Assembly: GCA_052174535.1 (NCBI GenBank)
Contig: JBQMRQ010000022.1
Location: forward strand, 9,155 to 73,154
Reading direction: 5' to 3'
DNA: 64,000 bases
Source: Arsenophonus sp052174535
GTDB taxonomy: Bacteria; Pseudomonadota; Gammaproteobacteria; Enterobacterales; Enterobacteriaceae
Part shown: positions 1 through 10,464 of the stretch, piece after piece
Layout of the letters: every line of letters begins with the position of its first letter
Position numbering within the stretch: position 1 is the stretch's first letter
Notes under the pieces: generated by a model
What the model saw: the letters and a program-made list of their open reading frames with translations, nothing else
Told to the model about the DNA's origin: nothing
Databases searched by the model: none
Translations under genes and position numbers: made by a program

Positions 1-219
1 GTTTGTAGGAGATAGAGTTTTTATTCTTAGAATTTTGCTGAAGATACATCAAGGATATGAAAAATAATTTACCATAATTATAGTTATAAGTATAATTATT
101 TTTTAAAATAAAAATAATAAATTGATACAATCATTTTATATAAAAATATATTTTATATAAAATACTATAAATTTTTATAAAATTTTAAGCTTTAAAAGCT
201 CTTAGTGTGATTTTGGGAG
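1..219. other. AT-rich stretch without a recognisable gene
   Basis: Extremely AT-rich DNA at the left window edge, with runs of A/T and no reading frame or repeat family I can recognise. It abuts the C-terminal end of an IS256-type remnant. Confidence 0.5.
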
Positions 220-1600
220 TTTAAAAAAATTAGTGTATGATGGATGTCTACATTCCGCTCTGATGTTTCATGAATTTATTCTCTATCCTTGAAATTGAAC
301 CTTTTAACAGCAGAGTCAACAGTTTAAATCTTCTTAGTCAGTTCCAATTATTAAGAAGCTGGTAGTAACTCAGATATCATTGAAAGGTTTGTTTTTCTCA
401 AACTACAGTACTTTCGTGCATCACCTTCGTATCCTCACTGTCATAAAATCCGATTCAATTAGATTCATTATTTTTATTGATGTCCAGTGCACTACTGATG
501 AGAAGTTATAGAATGCTAGAAGCTTCTTCTCGCTCTCTCTTAAGATCTTCATCGATTCAGTATCGTATGCACTTGTTAAAAACTTTACTAGCAAAACATT
601 AGAATTTATTAGCGAAATCAGAGCCTTCTGCTAGCTAAACCTTCGGCAGCTGCCTTAACTTTTAATTAAATGCCTTTATGGAGTTGAAGCCAGTGCATTA
701 GTTATTTTGCATACCCAATAGCATTTATGCTGCGTATCCGGGATATTTTTGCCATTGCATTCTAAAAATCAAAGGCAGGTTTTTCTATAGAAGAACCATT
801 GGAGAGATATAATCAAGTCACGCGTTCACGATCATTAAGAAATTCAGTTCAGTTAGCTTTTGCCTCTCGATAACTATCTTTAGACTGTAACGAGCTCCTT
901 ACATCCATGTAGCGTCGCCGATAATGAGGAGCAAGTAAAGGCGATTAGTTTGGCTGACATAACGGCATTATTTCTTTAGATAAGAAATAAACGTAGGTAT
1001 ATCACTTAAATCACATAGATACAATTCTTGTATTTTTAAGCCATTCCCTGTTCAGTCTGCTAATGTTTCTGGTAGAAAATATCATGTGATTTTACTGATA
1101 ATTCATAGAGTTTCGTGAAAATCACCGGTGGATAATACCCTGCATATACACAGGCTATGGTATCAACTTTCAACATTTTTGTACGTTTAGATAAGGCGAA
1201 ACAAGGGAGGTATTCAAGGATATTCCTGTTTCTACTGCGACTCTTGAGATTAGATACTTTAATCTTAATATCACCAATACCTTATCTTGTTTGTCTTGTT
1301 AAGCAAATAACCGTTATGAACGACGCTATGAACGCCTATCAACAAGACGGCATTCAGCACGTTATCGCAGGATAAGCTTTGAGCTCCTCCTCAACTGCAG
1401 TACCTATCAATTACTGCCACTATCACGGATAATTTCATATAATGGAGCAGGTTAATATTTAATTTTACGGATAGCTATAGAGTAGATTTTTTATAGCATA
1501 TCATCTCTCTATTGTTAAAATTATCCATGAAATTAATCAATAGGATATGCCACCTTTTCTCCTAAGAGATATACTAGAAATGAGCATAATTCAATGAAGT
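220..1600 (-). mobile_element. Degenerate IS256-type element, near full length
   Basis: Read on the minus strand, this segment carries scattered islands of an IS256 (Mutator) transposase: the DREKLLAFY-like block followed by an HWTS-I-TNxIES-like block around 480-560, and the conserved 3' end (a KDGE-like stretch near 285). Frameshifts and stops are everywhere. A 72-residue open frame on the plus strand at 1157-1375 is antisense to it and is not a gene. The left end resembles the ends of other copies here (consensus GTTATTAGTAAATCTGGTGTATG). It is one of at least 13 pieces of the same family in the window. Confidence 0.75.
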
Positions 1601-1744
1601 AGATTAGTAATTAAAATAGAAAAGTTAAAAAATAAATAGATGCTAGGAAAGCAGAAATATGCCCCAGCTAATATCTAAAATTAGATATATATCTGGATGA
1701 TTGTAGAAAGTCTCCCCCCTCACGCACCTTTTATTTATAGCAAG

Positions 1745-2440
1745 ATACCTATTAAGGGAATAGGGTTGAAGCTAAAATATCATGATGATAAGGATCTATT
1801 ATCAGGCAACTACAATGCCTAAAATCATAGTTGCTCTTCAGGTAAGGAAGAGCATGCATGTACTCTCTTTATCTGAACGTTATGGCATCCTCCGAACTTA
1901 CCGTTGCTAAAGAGCAAAAATAAGATAATGTTTATGATAACAACCATATTCCATTATTTTTCGATGACCTTATTAACCGCTTATCAGGAAGCTGTAGTTA
2001 TTTTCTATAAAAATGTTTCTCTCCCTCTCGCCGATCTCCTAGTAGCGTATGAGAATTCCTGAATCTCGTAGCACTTGAATCTGACCTGGATCACTATTTA
2101 CACAGGCGCACATAGAGAAGGGAAGATTTGTATGAAATGAGGTAAGGGGAAGCTCCTGACTGAAACATGAAACGTTTAAAAAAGACAAGCTGATTATTTT
2201 CACGTAGATATAAAATATATTATGAAAATTCTAAACGAAATTTCACAATGTTATATTTCATAGGGATAATCTAAATCGTGTCACTTGTACTAGATGGGTT
2301 TTTATTCATTTTAAAAATATCAAGAACGCAATTTGCTAGATGTTTCTTACGTAATCTTAATAGAGTGTAGATATCCCATCGGTATTTATAAATAATAGTA
2401 AAGAGTTTATAGGGACCGACTTGTTGCTTTATGAAAACAT
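1745..2440 (+). mobile_element. IS481-type element, 5' half (truncated)
   Basis: On the plus strand this encodes decayed pieces of an IS481-family transposase: the N-terminal helix-turn-helix region (a SERYGI-type block near 1870, then 'NHIPHH'-like residues) and the start of the catalytic domain (an HVDIKY-like block near 2200). The same words recur at 10.5, 35.3 and 59.7 kb. It ends abruptly at about 2440, where an IS1595-type remnant in the opposite orientation begins, so the 3' part is missing here. Confidence 0.7.
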
Positions 2441-3480
2441 GGCTATCTTGGTAAAGATTATTACCTTGCTCTTAGAGCAATTTATAACTACATATGCATT
2501 TCAATTGTTGCAGTTTTACATAATCTTTTCTAGTCAGATAATTCGATAAATAAAACAACACTACACATAGAATATACTTAGGCATCTTTTTAATCAGCTG
2601 ATATAACTGCTCACATTTTAAATATGAAATCCCTTATTAATAATTCTATGATTGTTAAATCTTATTAAGCGATGGTAGCTAATTTATACTCACTGATAAA
2701 AGTTTCATACCATTCACTTCCATCCGAATAAAAATGGATTCTTTATAGATGATCAGTCTAAGAAGACGGCTCTAACATACTCTACATTAAACTCTTTAAG
2801 ATCTAATCGGTTACAATGATCCCTGTTGATTTCTGCCAATTAAGACTGTACGGTTCCGTTCCTTCTTTTTATCTCCTACTCTCTCACATCTTCTAGATTT
2901 TCTATGTAGAATATAATCCTTTTTTAAAGGATTCAGGGAAAATATTTTTTAACGTCAACAATACCACTTAATACATTTATGTTAGTTTGTCTCATACTGA
3001 AGCAAAAAAGTAATGATGAAAATCTAAACGTTGTTTTAAATTAATGGTTGTTTATTTTGCTAACTCCTGTAAAGTCAAGGTATTCACATACATCGAAGAT
3101 AACTAAGCTATTTATTTTTGTGGATCTAGCTTCGCTAGAAGACTTCCAGTAAGGTTGTTAACATTTTTCTGAAATTTGTAGATTTTATAATAATATCATT
3201 GTAACCCTAAGTGAATATTTCAAGCGGATAACATGTTCACTATGAGAATATGGACAGGATGAAATGGAGTGAGTTGCTTCAATATATGAACCGAGATCAT
3301 CCAATAGATTATTACCAAATCAACTAATGAGATGCAGATTTATGTTTCAATAAGTGAGAAAAAATTCTTTGAATTGTATGATTGTTTACTTTTTCATGAC
3401 AACCTCTATAGTAAAAGTTTTTCTTACAGTATAAGAGATTTCTCTACCAATAACTACCTTTACAAATAACTAGCTTATAA
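2440..3480 (-). mobile_element. Degenerate IS1595-type element
   Basis: Matches at DNA level the segments at 47.46-48.01 and 56.23-56.98 kb. In the better preserved 56.6 kb copy the minus strand shows a zinc-finger-like N-terminus of the type found in IS1595 transposases, followed by a KGKRDI-like block; the equivalent 3' part here encodes a SDGxxWYE-like stretch near 2700. No open frame remains. The family assignment rests on recalled motif order, so it is moderately sure. Confidence 0.6.
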
Positions 3481-5340
3481 AAAGTATACATCTATTAAAT
3501 CAGGAAGATAATATACGATTTCATAATTAATCTGATAGGGTATTGAACCGAAGCGCTTTATGGATCCCCTCCCAAAAAAATAATAATAACAGGATTGACT
3601 GAATTTTTTATGACATAAAAGATCATACAGTAATACGTTCAACTTCACTCCTCAATTTCTTTCAATACAAGTATTATCTGCTTCTAGTTACGAATTCCGT
3701 GGTTTGAGTAAAGGCCTAGGCTCAAAGCCGCTGAATATACTTTTGCATTGAAGAGTAATAACTGGCGGTATGTTTACCGGTAAATTGATTACCTATAGTG
3801 AATTAGAAATAATCTTAGTCTCCTCTTCTCACTTAAAAGTAACGTAAAGATAACTAGATCAATAGACTTGACAAATTTGGATGGGATGATGATTTTTGTT
3901 TCTCTGATAAGGGATGCACCCAGAGAATAATTTATCTAAACATATACCCACAACTTGCCAAAGCTAAACTGCTTTTCATCATTAATGATGACTGGCTGGA
4001 AAACTTTCTTGAAAAAACAATAAAAGTATAAACTTATAGATCTATCGCTCTATTGAGAAAATCCTTATCTGTGGTCTTCTGTATTCAAAGAGATCCATCC
4101 GGCGTACTTATTTATTGTATCTATTCTGATATGTTCCTAACAGCCATTTTTTCTGTCAAAGCTGCAAGTCAAAAACTTACATTTCATACATCGTTAAAAT
4201 TATCAAGCAGTGATTAGCAGCACAGATTCATATTTTATCAGACTGTGCAACTCGCAACACATTACTTTCACTATGCCTATCTTCTTTACTTTTTTAAAAA
4301 TAATTAGTTTTTCTGATGCTCAATGTTCTTGTTTCGTATTTCACCTGCACTTATGTTACAATTGGTACGCAAATAGGGTATTGAATTAGTATCTTCTATG
4401 CCTTTCACACTTATAGTTAGCAACTCAATCAATATCTTCAGGTTCATTTCTCATCACTCTATAAGAGTCTGGATATTAAAGATATTATATGATATGAGGT
4501 TTTTTTTCAAAAAAGAGTGGTCGAAAAAATCTGGCAAGACGATGGTCATTCATCTACTTGCGTCCACAGCTATAATCTGATAAAATCTAATATGTCTTAC
4601 TGTTCTGTAAGAAGATATCCATAATAATATATCCGCCACAGAAATTAGTGATAGCGTTACCTGAATCTACACAGTACCGGACGGTTACTGAAAAAGTTCA
4701 CTTCGATAAAAAGATAAAATAGGGTAGTATCATTCTGTAAAATAGTTCGGGCGCTATCTTAGCTTTGGTATTCATGTTAAAATTTCGACCTTTCCGAAAG
4801 GAAAGTGATTATATATCACTATTATAACCACTTAATTGAGCAGTGCTAGCGGAGATTCCTAACGCAGGAAGATATGATTATGCACTATATTTAGCCATAT
4901 TTCGGAGAGGCATTTTAAAATGATACATTACTATGATTTATTAACGAATCGTAAACAAAGTATACGATTACTGAAGCTATATAAGGCGCTGAAAGTGAGG
5001 TCTTGAAAAAACTAAAAATAGAGGGGTTTGCTCTTCTGATAAAAGATTACTTTACGCGCATAGATTCGTAGCAATACATTTTATGTATCGACATGCTCTA
5101 TTCTTACCAATATTAAGTTTGACAAACAAACAATGGAATTGTTATCAGAAAGAATCCATACAATAGAAAATAATGATTATTAAACAATATCTAGAGTTAA
5201 TTTTTCTAAATTTAGTGAATTATGTTAAAAAATATACAATCCAATAAAATTGGAACTTTTAATAGGACTAAATAAACTTATTCTATCTTAATTTAGCAGA
5301 AGATATGGTTTTTGCTATTAATTTAAAGAGGAATTCAATT
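3480..5340 (+). repeat. Unassigned repeat 'family X', copy 1
   Basis: Shares long stretches of similarity with the reverse complement of 41.84-43.53 and 53.91-55.88 kb. All three translate, in the corresponding orientation, to a block reading DLTN-x-D...DDDFHFS (near 3870 here). A 60-residue open frame at 4398-4580 lies inside it. I cannot name the protein. Size (about 1.7-1.9 kb), copy number and position among IS remnants suggest another decayed transposable element. Orientation is stated relative to that block. Confidence 0.55.
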
Positions 5341-6030
5341 TCTTAACCATGAACATTTTTCAGATTAAAAGGCAGTTTGTAAATACCTAATGGATAGCTA
5401 TGAGAGAGATACTCAGTTAAGATCACGTAAGAGAAGCGTCAGGGATAATTGCTCGTAGTCTTTGTCTTGCATAAAACGGATGCAAATCTATTGAAGGGAA
5501 TGGGATCTATGAATACGAAAAGATAACATTATAAAGTTTCGTTTGCATTTATGGAAGATATTTTACACTAACTGCAGGTGTACAGGTTTTATAGTTTTTA
5601 AACGCTTTATACATTAGTTTTAGGGCTCTACTTCTTACTTTATTTTATGCAAATTTTCTCTATTGGCTATGTAAACACCGATCGCAGATCAGATCGAAAT
5701 ACGATGAACTTTAAAAATTTACGTGCAACTCAATTGCCAGCAGTTCATTAAAAGAGAAAACATTTTTGTAAGAAAACGACTACGGATTTCTGATCTATCA
5801 ATAACATCGTTCAAAAAAGATGAGGGAATATAGTTCTGATCATCAGAACGTTTTCGCTATTTATCAACTGAAAAGTTTTGAATATGCCATATAACACTTA
5901 ACTAAAGTAGTTTTAGGCTTTTTGTTGTCCTGAAAAGCAGTAATTTCATATGTTATAGTTTCTTTATGATGGAAACTTTATCATCATGATATTTTGTTTT
6001 AACTATATCCATTAGAGGGATATTAGCATA
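5340..6030 (-). mobile_element. IS481-type element, middle and 5' part
   Basis: Reverse-complement reading gives the IS481 N-terminal block (YHDDK near 5985), the basic 'YKAFK' linker near 5600 and the start of the catalytic domain between 5340 and 5550. The C-terminal third is missing; family X begins there. It and the plus-strand copy at 1.75-2.44 kb lack the same C-terminal part. Confidence 0.65.
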
Positions 6031-6188
6031 AATAGGGCTTTACTATGAGAGTTTATATAATAAACTTGAATCAAGCAAGTATTAACTTCTTAATCTTTAG
6101 GCAATAATATTAACCTATCGTTTAAATTTAAGCAGTTATTATCTGAGATAAATCTATTTATTTATATGTAGTGATTATTTTTTAGATG
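6031..6188. other. Short spacer downstream of mnmE
   Basis: AT-rich spacer between the IS481 remnant and the stop codon of mnmE. No strong rho-independent terminator is visible. Confidence 0.5.
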
Positions 6189-7559
6189 TTATTTCCCAAT
6201 ACAGAAGCTGGAAAAAATATGATCTAATAAATCGTCTGAACTAAATTCCCCGGTAATTTCACTTAATGCTTGTTGTGTTAAACGAAGTTCTTCTGCTAAT
6301 AACTCGCCTGAGTAAGCAAACACTAACTGTTGATAACCTTCCTGTAAATGCTCCGCTGCTATATTAAGTGCTTGAACATGACGTCGTCTGGCTAAGAATC
6401 CGCCTTCAATATGATAATTAAACTTAATGCTTTCTTTCAAATGCTGACGTAATAAATCAATACCTTCTTTTCGATAAACTGAAAGGCTAATAAGTGAGTA
6501 ATTACTAACTTTTGTTATTGCTATTGGTTCATCAGTAATATCAACTTTATTTCTAATTAGCGTAACAGGTAAAGATTTTGGCAATCGTGATATAAATTCA
6601 GGCAAAATTTGCTCAGGTTCAGTTGCTTCTGAAGTGGTACTATCCACCATAAATAATATATGATCCGCTTGCTCTATTTCTCGCCAGGCTCGTTCAATAC
6701 CTATTTTTTCAACTTCATCTGTTGCTTCACGTAAACCAGCAGTGTCAATAATATGTAAAGGCATACCATCAATATGAATATATTCACGTAATATATCTCT
6801 GGTAGTACCGGGAATATCTGTTACAATCGCTGTTTCATGTCCAGATAGTGCATTTAATAAGCTAGATTTACCTGCATTCGGCTGTCCTGCAATCACAATT
6901 TTCATACCTTCTCGTAATAAGCTGCCTTGATAAGATTCTAAACGCACACTATCTAAATGGGCTATTATTTCATTCAATTTTACTTCTATTTTATCATCAA
7001 ATAAAAAATCAATTTTTTCATCTGGAAAATCAATTGCAGCTTCAACATGAATGCGCAAGTTAGTAAGCGCTTCCATCATTTTATGGATCTGTTTCGAGAA
7101 AACACCTTGTAATGAATTTACTGCTGAACGAGCAGCCTGCTCAGTACTCGCATTGATTAGATCAGTAATAGCTTCTGCCTGAGCTAAATCCATTTTATTA
7201 TTAAGAAAAGCGCGCTCAGAAAATTCACCAGGATTGGCAATTCGGATCTCATCGATAACTAAAATTCGTTTAAGTAATAAATCAATGATGACCGGACCAC
7301 CATGTCCTTGCAATTCAAGAACATCTTCACCTGTAAATGAATTGGGCGCAGGAAAATATAGTGCAATTCCCTGATCTAACACTTTACCAGTGTTATCGTA
7401 GAAAGGTAGGTAATCCGCATAACGTGGTTGAGGTAATTTACCTAAAACAATGTGGGCAACTTCAGTAACTTTTGGTCCTGATATTCGCAAAATACCAATA
7501 CCACCATATCCAGGAGGGGTTGCTTGCGCAATGATTGTATCATTGATACATATGCTCAT
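6189..7559 (-). CDS. mnmE: tRNA uridine-5-carboxymethylaminomethyl modification GTPase MnmE
   Basis: MnmE, with its partner MnmG, installs the carboxymethylaminomethyl group on wobble uridine 34 of several tRNAs and so keeps codon reading accurate. The 456-residue product is essentially the usual length (E. coli 454). Visible are the N-terminal tetrahydrofolate-binding domain, a GTPase domain with G1 GQPNAGKSS near residue 226, G2 TDIPGTTRD, G3 DTAGL and G4 NKVD, and the C-terminal FCIGK signature with the essential cysteine. It is the last gene of the rpmH-rnpA-yidD-yidC-mnmE cluster, 106 bp after yidC. A GAGAA-type Shine-Dalgarno lies a few bases before the ATG. mnmG is not in this window. 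The gene looks fully functional. Confidence 0.97.
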   Translation of the reverse strand: MSICINDTIIAQATPPGYGGIGILRISGPKVTEVAHIVLGKLPQPRYADYLPFYDNTGKVLDQGIALYFPAPNSFTGEDVLELQGHGGPVIIDLLLKRILVIDEIRIANPGEFSERAFLNNKMDLAQAEAITDLINASTEQAARSAVNSLQGVFSKQIHKMMEALTNLRIHVEAAIDFPDEKIDFLFDDKIEVKLNEIIAHLDSVRLESYQGSLLREGMKIVIAGQPNAGKSSLLNALSGHETAIVTDIPGTTRDILREYIHIDGMPLHIIDTAGLREATDEVEKIGIERAWREIEQADHILFMVDSTTSEATEPEQILPEFISRLPKSLPVTLIRNKVDITDEPIAITKVSNYSLISLSVYRKEGIDLLRQHLKESIKFNYHIEGGFLARRRHVQALNIAAEHLQEGYQQLVFAYSGELLAEELRLTQQALSEITGEFSSDDLLDHIFSSFCIGK

Positions 7560-7665
7560 TTTATTCTCAATTCTTACAATAAAGATGCTTTAGGTGGTGT
7601 TTAATGATCGCCTTAATCTATTTTTTATTTATTATTTTTAAGTACAAATAACAAAATGCTAAAAC

Positions 7666-9303
7666 TTATCTTTTATCGCGACTATGTAGGCCACGCTTTT
7701 CTAAGCCACGATAAATAATTTGTTGCTGGATAATCGTTACCAGATTACTAATGATATAATATAAAACTAAACCAGAAGGAAACCAGAAGAAAAATACCGT
7801 AAAAATAACCGGCATATAGGTCATAATTTTCTGTTGCATGGGATCAGTTACTGTTGTTGGTGAAATTTTTTGAATAAAATACATCGTTAAACCCATTAAT
7901 AATGGTAGAATATAATATGGATCCTGGGCTGATAAATCTTGGATCCAACCAACAAAAGGAACATGACGTAGCTCAACAGAGCCTATTAACATATAATATA
8001 AAGCAAGAAAAATAGGCATTTGAATTAATAAAGGCAGACAACCACCTAACGGATTGACTTTTTCTGCTTTATAGAGAGCCATTATTTCTTGACTCATACG
8101 TTGCTTATCATCACCAATACGTTTTTTCATTGCTACAAGTTTTGGCTGCAGCAGACGCATTTTTGCCATTGAAGTATATTGTGCTTTAGTTAAAGGGTAC
8201 ATAATACCACGTACAATAAAAGTAATAACAATGATGGAAAAGCCCCAGTTACCGATAAAACCATGAATAAATTTTAATAATTTAAATAATGGTTGCGAAA
8301 TAAACCACAGCCAACCATAATCAACAGTTAAGTCTAAATGTGGTGCAACTGTTGCCATTTCCGATTGTATTTCAGGCCCTACCCACAAAGTTGAGGTGTA
8401 ATTTTCTTTACTATTAGCTGCTATTATTATCGGTGAACTCTTATAGCCAATAATAGCAATGGCTTTATTTAAATTGATTGTATAGAAAGTGTTTTGGTTC
8501 TTACTGCTTGGGATCCAAGCAGTAGCAAAATATTGCTGCAACATTGCAATCCAACCACCTTTAGTATTAACATTTAAATTATTATCAGTAATATCACTAA
8601 AACTATATTTTTTATAGTTTATTTCTTTGGAAGAGTATGCACTACCACGATAGGTATGTAAGGGAAAATTATTACTTCCTGTATCACGTTCTTTTGGTAG
8701 TTCTGCAGTTTGTTTTAGTTGACCAAAAAAAGCCAGTATCAATGGTTTTCCACTGTTATTATCAATATTATACTCAATAGAAATATTATATTTACCACGT
8801 TTTAATAGATAGACTTTCTGATATATTAGGCCATCTTTACCCGTAAAGGTAAGAGGAACACGTAGTTCATTTTGCCCATCTTGTAACATACAATTTGTTG
8901 AAGTTGAGAGGTATAAAGGACGTAATCTATTATTGTAGGCAGGATTATCTGGACCATCCTGACCAATCAAGCCGCTTTGTGCTTGATAAATAAAATCTTT
9001 ACTAGTTTCCAATAAACGAAACGGATCAGATGAGTGTAATTTCTTAGGATAATGTAATAATTCAGCCTGATCAATATCTCCTCCACGGGTATTGATACGT
9101 AATTTAAGCACATCAGTTTTTACTGTGATAAATTGAGCTTGCTCATGACTTAGATTAGCTTGGTCATTATGACTTGGTATATCCATTTGTTTTATAATTT
9201 GATCAGTCTTTATAAGTTGCGTTTTATCACTTTTCCATGTCTGCCAAATTAAAAACGAAATAAATAGCAAAGCGATGAATAAAAGATTACGTTGTGACTC
9301 CAT
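7666..9303 (-). CDS. yidC: Membrane protein insertase YidC
   Basis: YidC (Oxa1/Alb3 family) inserts inner-membrane proteins alone or with SecYEG. The 545-residue protein matches the family length (E. coli 548): an N-terminal membrane anchor (residues about 5-20), a large periplasmic domain, then the conserved five-helix core in the last 200 residues. The core includes the basic cytoplasmic hairpin with KMRLLQPKL and the GGCLPLLIQMP block. It starts 17 bp downstream of yidD and is preceded by a GAGAA-type ribosome-binding site. The periplasmic part is diverged, as is common in symbionts, but no key feature is missing. Confidence 0.97.
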   Translation of the reverse strand: MESQRNLLFIALLFISFLIWQTWKSDKTQLIKTDQIIKQMDIPSHNDQANLSHEQAQFITVKTDVLKLRINTRGGDIDQAELLHYPKKLHSSDPFRLLETSKDFIYQAQSGLIGQDGPDNPAYNNRLRPLYLSTSTNCMLQDGQNELRVPLTFTGKDGLIYQKVYLLKRGKYNISIEYNIDNNSGKPLILAFFGQLKQTAELPKERDTGSNNFPLHTYRGSAYSSKEINYKKYSFSDITDNNLNVNTKGGWIAMLQQYFATAWIPSSKNQNTFYTINLNKAIAIIGYKSSPIIIAANSKENYTSTLWVGPEIQSEMATVAPHLDLTVDYGWLWFISQPLFKLLKFIHGFIGNWGFSIIVITFIVRGIMYPLTKAQYTSMAKMRLLQPKLVAMKKRIGDDKQRMSQEIMALYKAEKVNPLGGCLPLLIQMPIFLALYYMLIGSVELRHVPFVGWIQDLSAQDPYYILPLLMGLTMYFIQKISPTTVTDPMQQKIMTYMPVIFTVFFFWFPSGLVLYYIISNLVTIIQQQIIYRGLEKRGLHSRDKR

Positions 9304-9320
9304 CGTTAATATTCTCTATT

Positions 9321-9566
9321 CTAATCATTCTGTCTAGGTGGAACAGAATCTTCGCCACCTTTATGTAAAGGATGGCATTTTAATATGCGTTTCATCATTA
9401 ACCAACTACCTTTTATCAATCCAAATTGATATAATGCTTCTATCCCATATTGAGAACAGGTAGGGTTAAAACGGCAACGCGGCCCTAAGAATGGGCTTAT
9501 TATCAATTGATAACCTCTTATTATTGAAATTAATAGCCGCGAGCTAAATGGCAGTGACGAAGCCAT
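9321..9566 (-). CDS. yidD: Membrane protein insertion efficiency factor YidD
   Basis: Small (81 residues) membrane-associated protein that assists YidC-dependent insertion. It shows the family pattern: a hydrophobic/amphipathic N-terminus with IRGYQLIISP, then CRFNPTCSQY with its two cysteines and the KCHPLHKGG block. Its first 37 bp overlap the end of rnpA, the arrangement normal for enterobacteria, so translation is probably coupled. Length is close to the usual 85. Confidence 0.95.
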   Translation of the reverse strand: MASSLPFSSRLLISIIRGYQLIISPFLGPRCRFNPTCSQYGIEALYQFGLIKGSWLMMKRILKCHPLHKGGEDSVPPRQND

Positions 9567-9889
9567 AATTTGCCTAATATTTCAGTGATTTCTTGATTTT
9601 TAAAATCAGCAATTCCCTTTCTTAGTATTATCACAAAATCCATTGAAGGCAATTCATTCTGATGTAAACGAAAATATTCTCTCATTAATCGCTTAATACG
9701 ATTGCGTTCATGCGCTCGTTTAATATTTTTTTTTGCGATAGAAAAACCAATACGTGGGTACCCCAGCTCATTGAGGCGTCCAAGAATGATAATTTCTGGA
9801 GAACTCACCCGCTGAGGCTGTTGAAAGACATAATTAAAATGTCCGGGAATTAATAATTTTAACTCCCTAGGAAAAGCAAACATAACCAC
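9530..9889 (-). CDS. rnpA: Ribonuclease P protein component
   Basis: Protein subunit of RNase P, which matures the 5' ends of tRNAs together with the catalytic RNA. The 119-residue product has the family signature RAHERNRIKRLMRE (the RNR motif that contacts the RNA) at about residues 67-80 and the usual length. Translation starts at GTG (9889), as in E. coli, giving MVMFAFPREL. It lies 10 bp after rpmH and overlaps yidD. The rnpB RNA is not in this window. Confidence 0.96.
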   Translation of the reverse strand: MVMFAFPRELKLLIPGHFNYVFQQPQRVSSPEIIILGRLNELGYPRIGFSIAKKNIKRAHERNRIKRLMREYFRLHQNELPSMDFVIILRKGIADFKNQEITEILGKLWLRHCHLARGY

Positions 9890-9899
9890 TTTTCTAGGG

Positions 9900-10046
9900 T
9901 TACTTATTTGAAGAAACGGTTAGACTAGCGCGGCCTTTAGCACGACGACGAGCCAAAACCTGACGACCATTTTTAGTAGCCATACGAGTACGGAAACCGT
10001 GAGAACGATTACGTTTTAGTATTGACGGTTGAAAAGTGCGTTTCAT
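9900..10046 (-). CDS. rpmH: 50S ribosomal protein L34
   Basis: Short gene (48 codons plus stop) whose translation begins MKRTFQPSILKRNRSHGFR and continues with the KNGRQVLARRRAKGR core, the near-invariant L34 sequence. E. coli L34 has 46 residues; here the tail is SLTVSSNK, two residues longer. It is first in the rpmH-rnpA-yidD-yidC-mnmE cluster and diverges from dnaA, the standard layout beside dnaA. The promoter would lie in the AT-rich stretch to the right, but I cannot define it. Confidence 0.97.
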   Translation of the reverse strand: MKRTFQPSILKRNRSHGFRTRMATKNGRQVLARRRAKGRASLTVSSNK

Positions 10047-10464
10047 AGCGGTTTCTACCTAATTTAATAAAGCAGTTATTGTTGATTTAGTAAATTCATG
10101 ACTGACCCAAAGTGGAACAAGCAATATGATATATCTAATCGTAATAACACTAATAATAGCAAAGATATAGGATTGTAATAAAATATCTAGTATTACACAA
10201 TGCAGGAAATAAATTCGATGCTTTATATTATATTCATTATTAGCTACGATAAAAATTAAACGAATACTCTACCTTTCTTTTTTCTTATAAAGCAGAATTC
10301 CAGAAAACTAGAAAAATGATGATATCACACACAAGATGCAAAATTATACGAATTTTCATGAAAATAGAAATCTTAAGGATAATTAAAAGCTTAAAAATTA
10401 TTTCGTTCAAAATAAAAACTAATTGTTTAATTCCAAATTTTATCGCACAGCCTTATTTATGAAA
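10047..10464. other. rpmH-proximal part of the rpmH-dnaA intergenic region
   Basis: About 420 bp of AT-rich DNA without a reading frame. Together with 11481-11821 it is probably the original rpmH-dnaA spacer, now separated by an IS481-type insertion. The rpmH operon promoter must lie here. I see no TTATCCACA-type DnaA box. Confidence 0.5.

Noticed and set aside
1157..1375. 72-codon plus-strand frame
   Set aside because: It lies antisense within a degenerate IS256-type copy, has no ribosome-binding site and no recognisable product.
4398..4580. 60-codon plus-strand frame
   Set aside because: It is a readable fragment of the decayed family-X repeat, with equivalents broken in the other copies; not treated as a gene.
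9530..9566. rnpA/yidD overlap as an anomaly
   Set aside because: This overlap is the normal arrangement in enterobacteria.
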